From Thermococcus pacificus (GTDB lineage Archaea; Methanobacteriota_B; Thermococci; Thermococcales; Thermococcaceae): DNA of 64,000 bases. Under the pieces are notes generated by a model. It was not told the DNA's origin. It was given only the letters and a program-made list of their open reading frames with translations, and made no database searches. Location: the NCBI RefSeq assembly GCF_002214485.1, contig NZ_CP015102.1, forward strand, positions 1,302,001-1,366,000, read 5' to 3'. Shown one piece after another: positions 1 through 8,063 of this stretch (positions are counted from its first letter, which is position 1; each line of letters opens with the position of its first letter). The position numbers and the translations under genes are program-made.

Positions 1-292
1 GAGACCAGGAATGACCGCCAAGGAGCTCGACACCATCGTGAGGGACATCATAGCGGAGTACGGCTATGGAGACCACTTCATCCACTCCACTGGGCACGGC
101 GTCGGCCTTGAGATACACGAGTGGCCGAGGGTTAGCCAGTTCGACGAGACCGTCCTTAAGCCCGGCATGGTGATAACGATCGAGCCTGGCATCTACCTCC
201 CGAAGTTCGGCGGGGTTAGAATAGAGGACACCATCGTCATCACGGAGAACGGCGCCAGAAGGCTCACCAAGACGGAGAGGGAGCTTATTTAG
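1..292 (+). CDS. pepQ: Xaa-Pro dipeptidase (prolidase), C-terminal fragment
   Basis: This is the last 96 or so codons of an M24 metallopeptidase whose start lies left of the window; the frame is open from base 2. Visible are the HSTGHGVGLEIHEWP segment with its metal-ligand His, and the MVITIEPGIYLP segment with its ligand Glu. A third segment, GGVRIEDTIVIT, supplies the last metal-binding Glu. All three are typical of the pita-bread fold. The family cleaves X-Pro dipeptides in the cytoplasm and uses two divalent metal ions. The frame ends normally at TAG. A methionine at position 11 is internal and not a start. Confidence 0.9.
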   Translation, partial: RPGMTAKELDTIVRDIIAEYGYGDHFIHSTGHGVGLEIHEWPRVSQFDETVLKPGMVITIEPGIYLPKFGGVRIEDTIVITENGARRLTKTERELI

Positions 293-307
293 GCCTGCAA
301 TTAAAAA

Positions 308-406
308 TTAAAAAGCATCGTCGGGCTTTAAGGTTTTCTTTTGAAGTTTTTGCCTCGCCTCGCGCTCAACGGTTATCAACCACACGTAGATCATTGGGGT
401 CATCAT
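308..406 (-). CDS. Candidate 32-residue small protein under two TGM operators
   Basis: A short frame on the minus strand begins with ATG ATG at 404-406 and 401-403. It follows a very strong ribosome-binding site, GGAGGTGAT at 410-418. It encodes a short hydrophobic N-terminus (MIYVWLITV) followed by a basic stretch rich in Arg, Lys and Gln, and ends in TAA. A TATA-like AAAGTTTTTAAAG lies at about 440-452 on the same strand. TGM-type palindromes sit just upstream of that box and over the start region. I do not recognise the product. The case for a real gene rests on the control signals, which no other minus-strand gene here would use. It is tail-to-tail with the prolidase gene. Confidence 0.45.
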   Translation of the reverse strand: MMTPMIYVWLITVEREARQKLQKKTLKPDDAF

Positions 407-407
407 A

Positions 408-424
408 TATCACCTCCAGTGATA
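408..424. promoter_or_regulatory. TGM operator, proximal copy
   Basis: A perfect palindrome TATCAC-N5-GTGATA with spacer CTCCA. This exactly matches the Thermococcales glycolytic motif bound by the sugar-responsive regulators Tgr and TrmBL1. It overlaps the ribosome-binding site and probable transcription start of the small minus-strand reading frame. A site in that position would be expected to repress. Confidence 0.75.
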
Positions 425-459
425 CACAGATTCCACACTTTAAAAACTTTTTGCTTATG

Positions 460-476
460 TATCACCACAAGTGATA
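460..476. promoter_or_regulatory. TGM operator, distal copy
   Basis: A second perfect TATCAC-N5-GTGATA palindrome (spacer CACAA), 52 bp from the first. For the minus strand it lies just upstream of the BRE/TATA-like element at about 440-452, the position in which TGM sites act as activator sites on gluconeogenic promoters. It also touches a TATA-like sequence at 474-481 facing the pelota gene, so an effect on pelota cannot be excluded. Confidence 0.75.
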
Positions 477-586
477 TAAAAACAGGGATTAAACCCATGA
501 ACTGGTCTCAGACAGGAAAAGATAAAACTCCACCCGCGTATTATCGGCAGGGCTTAAGGGTCAGGCGTAATAGTCGGGGTGATACC

Positions 587-1660
587 ATGCAGATAATCCA
601 CCAGGACGTCAAAGAGGGCAAGGTGAAGGTCAAGGCTGAGACTTTGGACGACCTCTGGCATCTCTATCACATCATCGACCCTGGCGATATCGTCTACGCA
701 AAAACCCTCCGCAAGCAGAGCCAGAGGAGCGATTCCCTAAGGGCTGAGAAGGTTGAAGTTATCCCGGTTTTCCTCGGAGTTAAAGCGGAAAAGATAAACT
801 TTCACAAGTTCGCCAACCAGGTTCGAGTTACCGGACCGATAGTCTACGCGAGCAGGGAAGATGTTCCCCTCAGCAAGTACCACACGATAGCGATAGAGGA
901 AGGCACTGTCGTTACGATAGAGAAGCCCCGCTGGAAGGAGCACCACATCGAAAGGCTAAAGGAAGCGGTTGAGGCCTCCAAGAGAGCAAGGGTGATGATA
1001 GTCGTCATTGACGACGGAGAAGCAGATATGGCTCTCGTCAGAGAGTACGGCGTTGAGATACTCAACAGCATACGCCACAACCTCGGCGGAAAGCGCTACA
1101 ACACCGACAGGGAAAGCGAGGAGAAGAAGTTCTTCCACGACGTGGCAAAGACGATGGAGGAAGTTATGAACCGCGAAAACGTCGAGAAAGCCATTGTGGC
1201 TGGACCTGGATTCGTAAAGGAGGACTTCTATAAGTTCCTCCAGGAGAACTACCCGGAGCTTGCAAAGAAGGTCGTTATAGAGGACACGAGCGTGACGGGA
1301 AGAACGGGCATCTACGAAGTCATCAAGCGCGGGACCGTTGAGAGGGTCTACCACGAGAACAGGGTTGCCAAGGAAGTCCAACTAGTCGAGAAGGTTTTGG
1401 AGAACATCGCAAGGAACAACGGCTTAGCGGCGTATGGTCTCAAAGAGGTGGAGGAAGCGGTAAACTACGGTGCCGTTGAGACGCTCCTCGTTCTGGACGA
1501 ACTCCTCAAAGGAGAGCACAGGGAGAAGATAGAGGAGCTGATGGACGCGGTCAGGTATTCCCGCGGTGAGGTGGTGGTTGTAAGCTCAGAGCACGAAGGC
1601 GGCGAAAAGCTGAAGGCGCTGGGAGGTCTTGCGGCCCTGCTGAGGTTCAGGGTGAAGTGA
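587..1660 (+). CDS. pelA: Pelota, mRNA surveillance and ribosome-rescue factor
   Basis: A 357-residue homologue of Dom34/pelota, an aRF1-like protein that enters the A site of stalled ribosomes and works with aEF-1A and ABCE1, both encoded in this window, to split them. The start is the ATG at 587 (MQIIHQDVKEGKV), preceded by GGGGTGATACC. The frame stays open upstream to 341 but that part does not look like coding sequence. Three domains are expected: an Sm-like N-terminal domain (about 1-130), a central eRF1-like domain containing the RHNLGGKRYN region, and a C-terminal L7Ae-like domain. The GGQ motif of true release factors is absent, as is usual for pelota. Confidence 0.93.
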   Translation: MQIIHQDVKEGKVKVKAETLDDLWHLYHIIDPGDIVYAKTLRKQSQRSDSLRAEKVEVIPVFLGVKAEKINFHKFANQVRVTGPIVYASREDVPLSKYHTIAIEEGTVVTIEKPRWKEHHIERLKEAVEASKRARVMIVVIDDGEADMALVREYGVEILNSIRHNLGGKRYNTDRESEEKKFFHDVAKTMEEVMNRENVEKAIVAGPGFVKEDFYKFLQENYPELAKKVVIEDTSVTGRTGIYEVIKRGTVERVYHENRVAKEVQLVEKVLENIARNNGLAAYGLKEVEEAVNYGAVETLLVLDELLKGEHREKIEELMDAVRYSRGEVVVVSSEHEGGEKLKALGGLAALLRFRVK

Positions 1661-1722
1661 ATGTTTTATCAACTTCGAGCCAGCTCTGTTTCGTCTTTCA
1701 CTGTTAGTCCAGATGGTGGAAA

Positions 1723-1742
1723 CGCGATTATATCTAATCGCG
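1723..1742. terminator. Hairpin between convergent genes
   Basis: A perfect 8-bp stem, CGCGATTA/TAATCGCG, with a 4-base loop. It lies between the convergent ends of pelota and the PurM-like gene and is the only structure in that 83-bp gap. A bidirectional termination or processing role is inferred from position only. Confidence 0.4.
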
Positions 1743-1743
1743 C

Positions 1744-2751
1744 TTATACACCGTAAAGCCTCACGTACGGATCGCCTTCGAACTCCGGAAACGGCCTTTC
1801 CTCGCCGTTTTCGACGAGAATTCTCTCTTTTTCCTCTGTGAACTCACCCAGTTCGAATGCCATAATTCCATTTTTGTTTAATTCTGCAATTAGGGAACCA
1901 ACGTTCTCCGGAGGGGTTATAGCTATCAGCGTCCCGCTCGACGAGACGCTCCAGGGTTCTAGGCCGTAAAAGTCGAGGACCTTCCGCACGAGGAGGTCTA
2001 TCCAGAGCCTGTCCGCGTAAACACGAAAACCAACACCGGAGTTACCCGCTATCTCATGCAGGGCCGTTAAACCGCCTTCAGTTGCATCATGCATGCCCCT
2101 CACGAAGGGCCTGGCGGTTAAGGCATCGGGAACTACAGTCTCAAAGCGGTAGAGCTTCTTCAGCCTCTCTATCTCGCGGAAGGACAGGAACTTTCTCAGC
2201 TCGTCCTCCCTGAAATATGCCGCCGAAACCGCGAACTCGAGGCCCACCTTAGCCGTGACGACAATTTTATCGCCCGGTCTGGCCACAGGTATCTTCAGCT
2301 CCTCCTTTTTCACCAGCCCCATGGCAGTCGTCGTAGCGGTCGGCTTGGAGACGCTCGGGTAGGCGCCGGTGTGGCCGCCGATTACCGTGCTCCCATAGCG
2401 CCTGCACTCGTTGTTGATGTCCCTCATAACCGCCTCGAGGAAGTCCTCCCCGGTTCCAGACGGGAAGAGAAGGTCTACGACGAGCCACCTCGGCCTCGCT
2501 CCAAAAACTGCAACGTCGCTCGAGGCGAAGTGGTATGTGAAGAAGCCAAAGGTCTCGCGCGGAACTCCCAGAGTCGGGTCCGTGGCGACGATGAGGTAGT
2601 GACCGGCATCGTATTCGAGGACGGCCGAATCGAAGCCCTCCCTCGGCCCGTGGACCACCGCGGTGTCCTCAACGCCGAGGTTCTGGAAGACGATCTCCCG
2701 CAAAACTTCGTTCCTGAGCTTTCCCGGGAGGAGTTCCTTCACTTCAATCAC
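1744..2751 (-). CDS. AIR synthase-fold protein related to selenophosphate synthetase/HypE
   Basis: A 335-residue member of the PurM/HypE/SelD/ThiL ATP-binding superfamily. Family landmarks include GFDSAVLEYD, ATDPTLG, DVAVFGARPRWL, IGGHTG and the HDATEGGL loop near the middle. It lacks the C-terminal PRxC tail that makes HypE a carbamoyl carrier, and no reactive Cys/Sec is seen near the N-terminus as in SelD. The substrate is therefore unknown; ATP-dependent phosphoryl transfer is inferred from the fold. The ATG overlaps the end of the PP-loop gene by 4 bp, implying coupled translation. A paralogue lies at 49.9-50.8 kb; both end with a similar ENGEERP segment. Confidence 0.8.
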   Translation of the reverse strand: MIEVKELLPGKLRNEVLREIVFQNLGVEDTAVVHGPREGFDSAVLEYDAGHYLIVATDPTLGVPRETFGFFTYHFASSDVAVFGARPRWLVVDLLFPSGTGEDFLEAVMRDINNECRRYGSTVIGGHTGAYPSVSKPTATTTAMGLVKKEELKIPVARPGDKIVVTAKVGLEFAVSAAYFREDELRKFLSFREIERLKKLYRFETVVPDALTARPFVRGMHDATEGGLTALHEIAGNSGVGFRVYADRLWIDLLVRKVLDFYGLEPWSVSSSGTLIAITPPENVGSLIAELNKNGIMAFELGEFTEEKERILVENGEERPFPEFEGDPYVRLYGV

Positions 2752-3548
2752 CGTTTATCTTCTTTAAACCTGCCTATCACAAACTCGACTTCCCTCAGCG
2801 TCTCGCTGTCACAGCCCCAGCACATGACCTCAAAGCTGGGCACGCGGACGCTGACGCGGACTTTTCTCTTTCTGGCGATTTTGCTTACCTCGTAGTTCAC
2901 GCGGTAGGCAAGTTCCATGAGTTCAGGCGTCACAATCTCCTCGCGGTCGATGTATTGCAGAGGACAACCTTCCCTCCACTGCCTCCTCCTCGCGTGCTCG
3001 TACATGCGGTGGGGCTTTATCCCGACTTCTTCAGCGAGGGCCTCGACCTCCTCGGCGGTGTACTTGATGAGGGGCCTGAAGAAGGGCACGCCTATCTTCG
3101 GGAGCCCGCAGAGCCTTATGTCAGTCTTGCACTGGTCAAGGAGCGCGCCAATTATCTTGTCGTTGGCGTTGTCGCCCTTCGCTAAGACGTCGAAGCCGTT
3201 GTTGAGGGCGAACCACTTCGCGTTCCAGAGCATGACTTTTTTGCAGTTGATGCAGACCGGACCCTTCCTGCCTGCCGCTTCTCTGAGGAGACCGTCGGTG
3301 ACGTCGACGAGAAAGTGCTCGACGCCGAGCTTTTTCGTGAACCCCATAGCCCAGTTCAGTGTCTCCCTCCAGCTCCATCGGTGGAAGAATGTCAGTGCAG
3401 AAACGTCCAGGCCGGCTTTTTTCAGCAAATAGAGAACCAGCGAGCTGTCTTTCCCACCGGAGAATAGCACGAGGATCTTCTTTTTGTAAAGCCCATTCGT
3501 CCGGGAGAAGGCTTCTATCTCACGGGTGACCTCTCTTATTGAGGGCAT
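2748..3548 (-). CDS. PP-loop ATPase, TtcA/TilS-like with two CxxC pairs
   Basis: A 266-residue member of the adenine nucleotide alpha-hydrolase family. The PP-loop SGGKDS is at residues 30-35. A CINC pair sits at 99-102 and a second pair, CWGC, at 243-246, with more Cys residues between, suggesting bound zinc or an Fe-S cluster. Such enzymes adenylate a substrate, often tRNA, for thiolation or amidation. It is the first gene of a coupled pair with the PurM-like protein. By analogy with known sulfur or selenium transfer pairs, the two could form one modification pathway, but no substrate can be named from the sequence. Confidence 0.8.
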   Translation of the reverse strand: MPSIREVTREIEAFSRTNGLYKKKILVLFSGGKDSSLVLYLLKKAGLDVSALTFFHRWSWRETLNWAMGFTKKLGVEHFLVDVTDGLLREAAGRKGPVCINCKKVMLWNAKWFALNNGFDVLAKGDNANDKIIGALLDQCKTDIRLCGLPKIGVPFFRPLIKYTAEEVEALAEEVGIKPHRMYEHARRRQWREGCPLQYIDREEIVTPELMELAYRVNYEVSKIARKRKVRVSVRVPSFEVMCWGCDSETLREVEFVIGRFKEDKR

Positions 3549-3586
3549 GGTGGAAAATAAAAATGGAGGCCTTAAAAACCTGCGCC

Positions 3587-3949
3587 TCAGATGTTGACCT
3601 TATCCATCCACTGCTCTGCGAGGTCCCCGACGATGGGGAACTTGTAGCGCTCGCCCTGGTAGGCCTTGACCATCCCGATTATCCAGAGAATAATCCCTAA
3701 GAGCCCCAGGAGATTCGCTAGAACCCATCCAATAAACGGTATAATCGCCAGTAGCCACATGAGCACTGTAATACCCAGGAACGTTATCGTTGATTGCATC
3801 GCGTGGAAACGGACGAAATCGCTGTCCTTTTCGAGGAGTAGGAATATTATCCCCGTGACCCACCAAAGTAGGTACGCTAAAAGGCCTTCAACGTTCTCAT
3901 CCATCCCGAGGGACGTTTTTCTGGGTTCTTCAGATGGAATTTCCACCAT
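3587..3949 (-). CDS. Small DUF4870-type membrane protein
   Basis: About 120 residues with three hydrophobic segments (LLAYLLWWVTGIIFLLL, a central ITFLGITVLMWLLAIIPF, and a C-terminal LLGLLGIILWIIG). A short soluble tail ends in MDKVNI. The FVRFHAMQST motif between the first two helices is typical of the Tic20-like DUF4870 family. Start chosen at ATG 3949, eight bases after GGAGGTG; a GTG nine bases upstream lies too close to that site. Function is unknown. It follows the PP-loop operon on the same strand but has its own A/T-rich promoter-like region. Confidence 0.7.
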   Translation of the reverse strand: MVEIPSEEPRKTSLGMDENVEGLLAYLLWWVTGIIFLLLEKDSDFVRFHAMQSTITFLGITVLMWLLAIIPFIGWVLANLLGLLGIILWIIGMVKAYQGERYKFPIVGDLAEQWMDKVNI

Positions 3950-4080
3950 TAACAACACACCTCCGTTCAGATTTTTATTTTATCCCCGATTATCCCCAAT
4001 CTTTAAGTGCCTTTCCATGATTCCCCGCCTTGATTATGATGCCTTGGAACCTCAGGATTTTGGATTCCAAACCTGGGAGA

Positions 4081-4147
4081 TTTGTTAGGCTCACCAAAGC
4101 TTTTTAAGGTTCTTGAAGGAGGTGAATATCAAATTAGGAAAGCCTAA
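4081..4147 (+). promoter_or_regulatory. feo promoter with two DtxR-like iron boxes
   Basis: The TATA-like element CTTTTTAAGG is at about 4100-4109. Just upstream, 4081-4098 is an imperfect palindrome containing TTAGGCTCACC. Near the expected start site, 4134-4147 is a perfect TTAGG-AAAG-CCTAA inverted repeat. TTAGG-N4-CCTAA matches the core of the DtxR/IdeR iron box, and the downstream genes encode ferrous iron uptake. Iron-dependent repression by a DtxR-family protein is inferred from this. Confidence 0.6.
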
Positions 4148-4158
4148 CGGTGGTGCTC

Positions 4159-4386
4159 ATGATTGTACCTTTAAACTCACTCAAACCCGGCGAGAGGGGT
4201 GTCGTTGTCAACATCCTCGGTGGCCCCACGGCGAGACAGAGGCTCGTCGGAATGGGCCTCACGCCGGGTGCGACAATTCAAATCATAGAGGCCCACAGCC
4301 ACGGCCCGATAATCATCTCCGTCGGCGGCGTCCGCTTTGCAATAGGCAGAGGAATGGCAGACAAGGTCATGGTGCGGAAGCTGTGA
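4159..4386 (+). CDS. feoA: FeoA, ferrous iron transport accessory protein
   Basis: A 75-residue SH3-like FeoA protein (MIVPLNSLKPGERGVVV, then GMTPG-like GMGLTPGATIQII). Start chosen at ATG 4159, after GGTGGTG; in-frame GTG codons at 4150 and 4153 are part of that ribosome-binding site. FeoA is a small cytoplasmic partner that supports FeoB. It is the first gene of a three-gene feo operon, nine bases before feoB, and stands behind probable iron boxes. Confidence 0.92.
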   Translation: MIVPLNSLKPGERGVVVNILGGPTARQRLVGMGLTPGATIQIIEAHSHGPIIISVGGVRFAIGRGMADKVMVRKL

Positions 4387-4395
4387 GGTGGTAGA

Positions 4396-6375
4396 ATGGC
4401 AATGAAGGTCGTTGCACTCGCAGGCAACCCCAACGTGGGCAAGACGACTATTTTCAACGCCCTCACAGGGATGCGGCAGCACGTCGGTAACTGGCCCGGT
4501 GTCACCGTGGAGAAGAAGGAGGGGGTCTTCGAGTACAATGGCCAGAAGTTCCTCGTCGTTGACCTTCCCGGAACATATTCCCTGACGGCCCACTCCATAG
4601 ACGAGCTCGTCGCGAGGGACTTCCTGCTTAAGGGCAGCGCGGACGTCGTCGTGAACGTGGTTGACGCGACGGCCCTAATGAGGAACCTCTTCCTCACCAT
4701 GGAGATACTTGAAATGGGTCTGAACAACGTGATAATAGCCCTCAGCAAGATAGACCTGGCGGAGAAGCACGGAGTCGAGATAAACATAAAGAGGATGGAG
4801 GAGACCCTCGGCGTCCCTATTGTCCCCGTTAACGCGAAGGAAGGGATCGGCCTTGACGAGCTGAAGAAAAAAATCTACGAGATGGCCAACGGTATGGTGA
4901 AGGAAAGACCGGTAATCCCAAAGTACGACCCCGAAGTCGAGAGGGAGATAGAGCACATAACTCTCGCCCTCAGAGAGACTCCTCTGGCAGAAGAGTACAA
5001 CCTCCGCTGGCTTGCGATCAAGCTCCTGCAGAGGGACGACGGAGTCATAAAGCTGGTTCTCCGCCATCTCGGGAGCGAGAAGCTCGACGAGATAATGGGG
5101 CACATCGCAGAGGTTGAGGAGCGCTACAAGAGGGCGATGGATTTAATAATAGCGAGCCAGAAGTACGAGTTCATAGACCGCCTCATGCACCGCTTCGTCA
5201 GGTACACCAAGACAGAGGGTAAGAGCTTCAGCGACCAGCTCGACGGCATCCTCACGCACCCGGTTTACGGCTTAATAGCACTCTTCGGTGTCTTCTACCT
5301 TGTCTTCAAGTTCGTCTTCGCCTTCGGGCTCCCGCTCCAGGAGCTTCTCGACGGTGCGTTCTCATACTTCGGGGAATGGCTTGCACCGCACATAACCAAC
5401 GAAGCTCTCCGCGGGTTGATAGTCGACGGTATCATAGCCGGTGTCGGGTCGGTGCTCAGCTTCTTCCCGCTGGTGTTCCTGCTGTTCTTCGCCCTCTCCA
5501 TACTCGAGGACGTCGGCTACATGGCGAGGGCGGCAGTTGTTATGGAGAGGATAATGAGGAAGTTCGGGCTGCCCGGTAAGAGCTTCATACCGCTCGTACT
5601 GGCCTTTGGATGCAACGTCCCGGCTGTCATGGCGACGAGAACCCTCGACGACGAGAGGGACAGACTGGTCACAATGCTCGTCAATCCGCTCATCCCGTGT
5701 TCCGCTCGTTTGAGCGTCATAAGCTTCCTGGCTGCAGCGTTCTTCGCTGGCAGGCAGGCGCTCGTAGCTGTTAGCATCTACGCCACGGCTGTGTTAATAG
5801 CCTTCGTGGTGGCCTGGCTCCTGAGCAGGTTCGTCATCAAGGGGGAGGAGAGCCCCTTCATAATCGAACTGCCCGAGTACCTCGTCCCGGGCTGGAAGAC
5901 GGTGATCCTGCACTCGTGGGAGAGGAGCAAAGAGTTCATCAAGAAGGCGGGAACGATAATCCTCCTCGGCGCGATAGCGATATGGTACCTGAGCAACTAT
6001 CCGGTGCCTCTGGGCAGCGGTGGAAGCTACGCGGAGAAGCTCGGCTACTTCTTTGAGCCCTACATGAGGCTGATGGGCCTCGACTGGAAGGCCGCTGTAA
6101 GTCTGCTCTTCGGAATAATCGCCAAGGAGAACGTCATCTCGACCTACGGCGTGATCTACGGCAATGAGGCCGCGATAGCCAGCGTCATGACCCCCCTGCA
6201 GGCTTACGTCCTGGCCATGGTCACCACGCTCTACGTGCCGTGCATAGCTACGATAGGTGCCATAAGGGCGGAGAGCAACTGGAAGTGGGCTGCCTTTGCG
6301 GTGGCCTACATGATAGCCCTCGCGAGCATCGTTGGAATCATAATATGGAACGTCGGGAGTGCCTTGGGCTACTGA
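4396..6375 (+). CDS. feoB: FeoB, ferrous iron transporter
   Basis: A 659-residue fusion of an N-terminal GTPase and a polytopic membrane permease that imports Fe(II). G1 is GNPNVGKTT at residues 10-18, G3 is DLPGT, and G4 is SKID. A helical linker follows, then the membrane domain from about residue 290 with the two gate motifs carrying the conserved Cys residues (AFGCNVPAVMATR and NPLIPCSARL) and a late LYVPCIAT segment. Length and order match archaeal FeoB. Starts at ATG 4396 after GAGGTGG. Confidence 0.96.
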   Translation: MAMKVVALAGNPNVGKTTIFNALTGMRQHVGNWPGVTVEKKEGVFEYNGQKFLVVDLPGTYSLTAHSIDELVARDFLLKGSADVVVNVVDATALMRNLFLTMEILEMGLNNVIIALSKIDLAEKHGVEINIKRMEETLGVPIVPVNAKEGIGLDELKKKIYEMANGMVKERPVIPKYDPEVEREIEHITLALRETPLAEEYNLRWLAIKLLQRDDGVIKLVLRHLGSEKLDEIMGHIAEVEERYKRAMDLIIASQKYEFIDRLMHRFVRYTKTEGKSFSDQLDGILTHPVYGLIALFGVFYLVFKFVFAFGLPLQELLDGAFSYFGEWLAPHITNEALRGLIVDGIIAGVGSVLSFFPLVFLLFFALSILEDVGYMARAAVVMERIMRKFGLPGKSFIPLVLAFGCNVPAVMATRTLDDERDRLVTMLVNPLIPCSARLSVISFLAAAFFAGRQALVAVSIYATAVLIAFVVAWLLSRFVIKGEESPFIIELPEYLVPGWKTVILHSWERSKEFIKKAGTIILLGAIAIWYLSNYPVPLGSGGSYAEKLGYFFEPYMRLMGLDWKAAVSLLFGIIAKENVISTYGVIYGNEAAIASVMTPLQAYVLAMVTTLYVPCIATIGAIRAESNWKWAAFAVAYMIALASIVGIIIWNVGSALGY

Positions 6376-6392
6376 AGTTGCAGGTGAAGGAA

Positions 6393-6653
6393 ATGCTGGA
6401 AAAAGTGCTTGAGATGCTTAAAACGGGAAAGGACGTCGATGAGATAGCGGAAGAGCTCAACGTCCCCAGGGAAGAGGTCATCGGAGCGATGGAGGTACTC
6501 GCCAGCATGGGCTACATCGAGAGGGTGGATGCAGGGGAGGGGGCCTGTGCCACCTGCCCCCTGAGGAACTTCTGTCCGGGATCGTGCTTCCGTTTCAAGG
6601 GGAAAGTCTACACAGTGGCTGAAGTCAAGCTCGAAAAGAGCTCAAGGAAATGA
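6393..6653 (+). CDS. FeoC-like winged-helix protein with a four-Cys cluster
   Basis: An 86-residue protein. The N-terminal half reads as a winged helix (DVDEIAEELNVPREEVIGAMEVLASMGYIERV). The C-terminal half holds CATCPLRNFCPGSC, a C-X2-C-X5-C-X3-C arrangement able to bind an Fe-S cluster or zinc. This is the layout of FeoC, proposed to sense iron or oxygen and regulate FeoB. Start chosen at ATG 6393 after AGGTGAAGG, 17 bases beyond the feoB stop; the longer upstream frame is inside feoB. Confidence 0.75.
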   Translation: MLEKVLEMLKTGKDVDEIAEELNVPREEVIGAMEVLASMGYIERVDAGEGACATCPLRNFCPGSCFRFKGKVYTVAEVKLEKSSRK

Positions 6654-6801
6654 CCAACTTCGCAGGAAACCTGGAAATTTCCGCAATAACACGGGGCTTT
6701 TTCTGAGTTTTCACCGCCAGTTAAACCTGTCACCGCCAGTAGTATATTTTACAGCCGTAAAACATATAAAACCCTTCATTGAAAGGATTAACGGTGATAC
6801 C

Positions 6802-8043
6802 ATGAAGGCAGTCATTCTTGCCGGTGGATTTGGAACCCGCTTAAGGCCACTCTCATCGACCAGGCCGAAGCCGATGGTCCCGGTTCTCGGAAAACCCAAC
6901 CTCCAGTACCTGCTCGAGAGCCTCGAAAAAATACCGGAGATAGACGAAATCATACTCTCCGTTCACTACATGCGCGGTGAGATAAGGGAGTTCATAGACG
7001 AGAAGATGGCGGACTATCCAAAGGACATACGCTTTGTCAACGACCCGATGCCGCTTGAGACCGGCGGCGCTCTCAAGAACGTTGAGGACTACGTTGATGA
7101 GGACTTCCTGGTCATCTACGGCGACGTCTTTACCAACTTCGACTTCAGGGAGCTCATAGAGGCCCACAGGAAGAACGAGGGCCTCGTAACGGTGGCGGTT
7201 ACTAAGGTCTACGACCCGGAGCGCTACGGTGTCGTCGAGACCGACGAGGAAGGAAAAGTTACCCACTTCGAGGAGAAGCCCCACAGGCCGAAGACCAACC
7301 TCGTCGACGCTGGAATATACATGGTCAACAAGAAAGTACTTGAAGAGATACCCAAGAACAGGGAAGTCTACTTCGAGAGGGAAGTTCTCCCGAAGTTCGT
7401 CAGCAAAGGCGAAGTCTACGCCTACAGGATGGCCCGCGACTACTACTGGATAGACCTCGGTACTCCGGAGGACCTCTTCTACGCCCACCAGATAGCCATG
7501 GACGAGATAGCCAAGGACAACGGATACATGACGATCAAGGAGACTGCCGAAGTTCCAGATGACGTCGAGATTCAGGGCCCGGTCTACATCGATGAGGGGG
7601 CCAAGATAGGCCACGGAGTTAAGATCAAGTCCTACACCTACATCGGGCCCAACACAATAGTCGAGGACAAGGCTTACTTCAAGCGCGCGATCCTCATCGG
7701 AAGCGACATAGTCAAGTCCAAGTCGGAGATAAAGGACAGCATCCTTGGCGAAGGTGTTGTGGTTGGAAAGAACGTCATCCTCAAGGAGAACGCCGTGGTT
7801 GGAGACTACGCAAAGATATACGACAACCTCGTCATCTACGGCGCCAAGGTGCTCCCGTGGAAGAAGGTCGAGGAGTATGAGGCCTTCATCAAAATAAAGC
7901 TCGACCCGACGAAGGTCAAGCCAGGTGTGACCCCCGAGCGCTGTCCGCTCGGCCTCCCGGAGTGCATCTACACCAAATTCAAGGCTATAGCCGGTGAGAA
8001 GCCGCCGTGCGACGAGTGCATAGAGAACCAGTGGCTCTTCTGA
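6802..8043 (+). CDS. Sugar-1-phosphate nucleotidyltransferase with C-terminal beta-helix
   Basis: 413 residues. The N-terminal NDP-sugar pyrophosphorylase domain opens with AGGFGTRLRPL and RPKPM, and has GDVFTNFD and EEKPHRPKTN metal- and sugar-binding stretches. From about residue 250 it has hexapeptide repeats of a left-handed beta-helix. The C-terminus is unusual, with a Cys-containing CPLGLPECIY...PPCDEC tail. It most resembles archaeal mannose-1-phosphate guanylyltransferase or glucose-1-phosphate nucleotidyltransferase; the exact sugar cannot be fixed. It would feed nucleotide sugars to the glycosylation genes in this window. A TATA box, CATATAAAA, lies at about 6762, and GGTGATACC precedes the ATG. 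Confidence 0.85.
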   Translation: MKAVILAGGFGTRLRPLSSTRPKPMVPVLGKPNLQYLLESLEKIPEIDEIILSVHYMRGEIREFIDEKMADYPKDIRFVNDPMPLETGGALKNVEDYVDEDFLVIYGDVFTNFDFRELIEAHRKNEGLVTVAVTKVYDPERYGVVETDEEGKVTHFEEKPHRPKTNLVDAGIYMVNKKVLEEIPKNREVYFEREVLPKFVSKGEVYAYRMARDYYWIDLGTPEDLFYAHQIAMDEIAKDNGYMTIKETAEVPDDVEIQGPVYIDEGAKIGHGVKIKSYTYIGPNTIVEDKAYFKRAILIGSDIVKSKSEIKDSILGEGVVVGKNVILKENAVVGDYAKIYDNLVIYGAKVLPWKKVEEYEAFIKIKLDPTKVKPGVTPERCPLGLPECIYTKFKAIAGEKPPCDECIENQWLF

Positions 8044-8044
8044 A

Positions 8045-8063
8045 GGGGGACGGGACGTCCCCC
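8045..8063 (+). terminator. GC-rich hairpin after the nucleotidyltransferase
   Basis: A perfect stem GGGGGACG/CGTCCCCC with a GGA loop, immediately after the stop codon. No long T-tract follows, so its role may be mRNA 3'-end protection as much as termination. The remaining 260 bp up to trmY holds only the trmY promoter (GTTATAAAG at about 8292); I see no gene there. Confidence 0.45.

Noticed and set aside
341-586. 82-codon N-terminal extension of pelota
   Set aside because: It crosses the TGM operators and a TATA-like element, has no ribosome-binding site, and the family starts at MQIIHQD (587).
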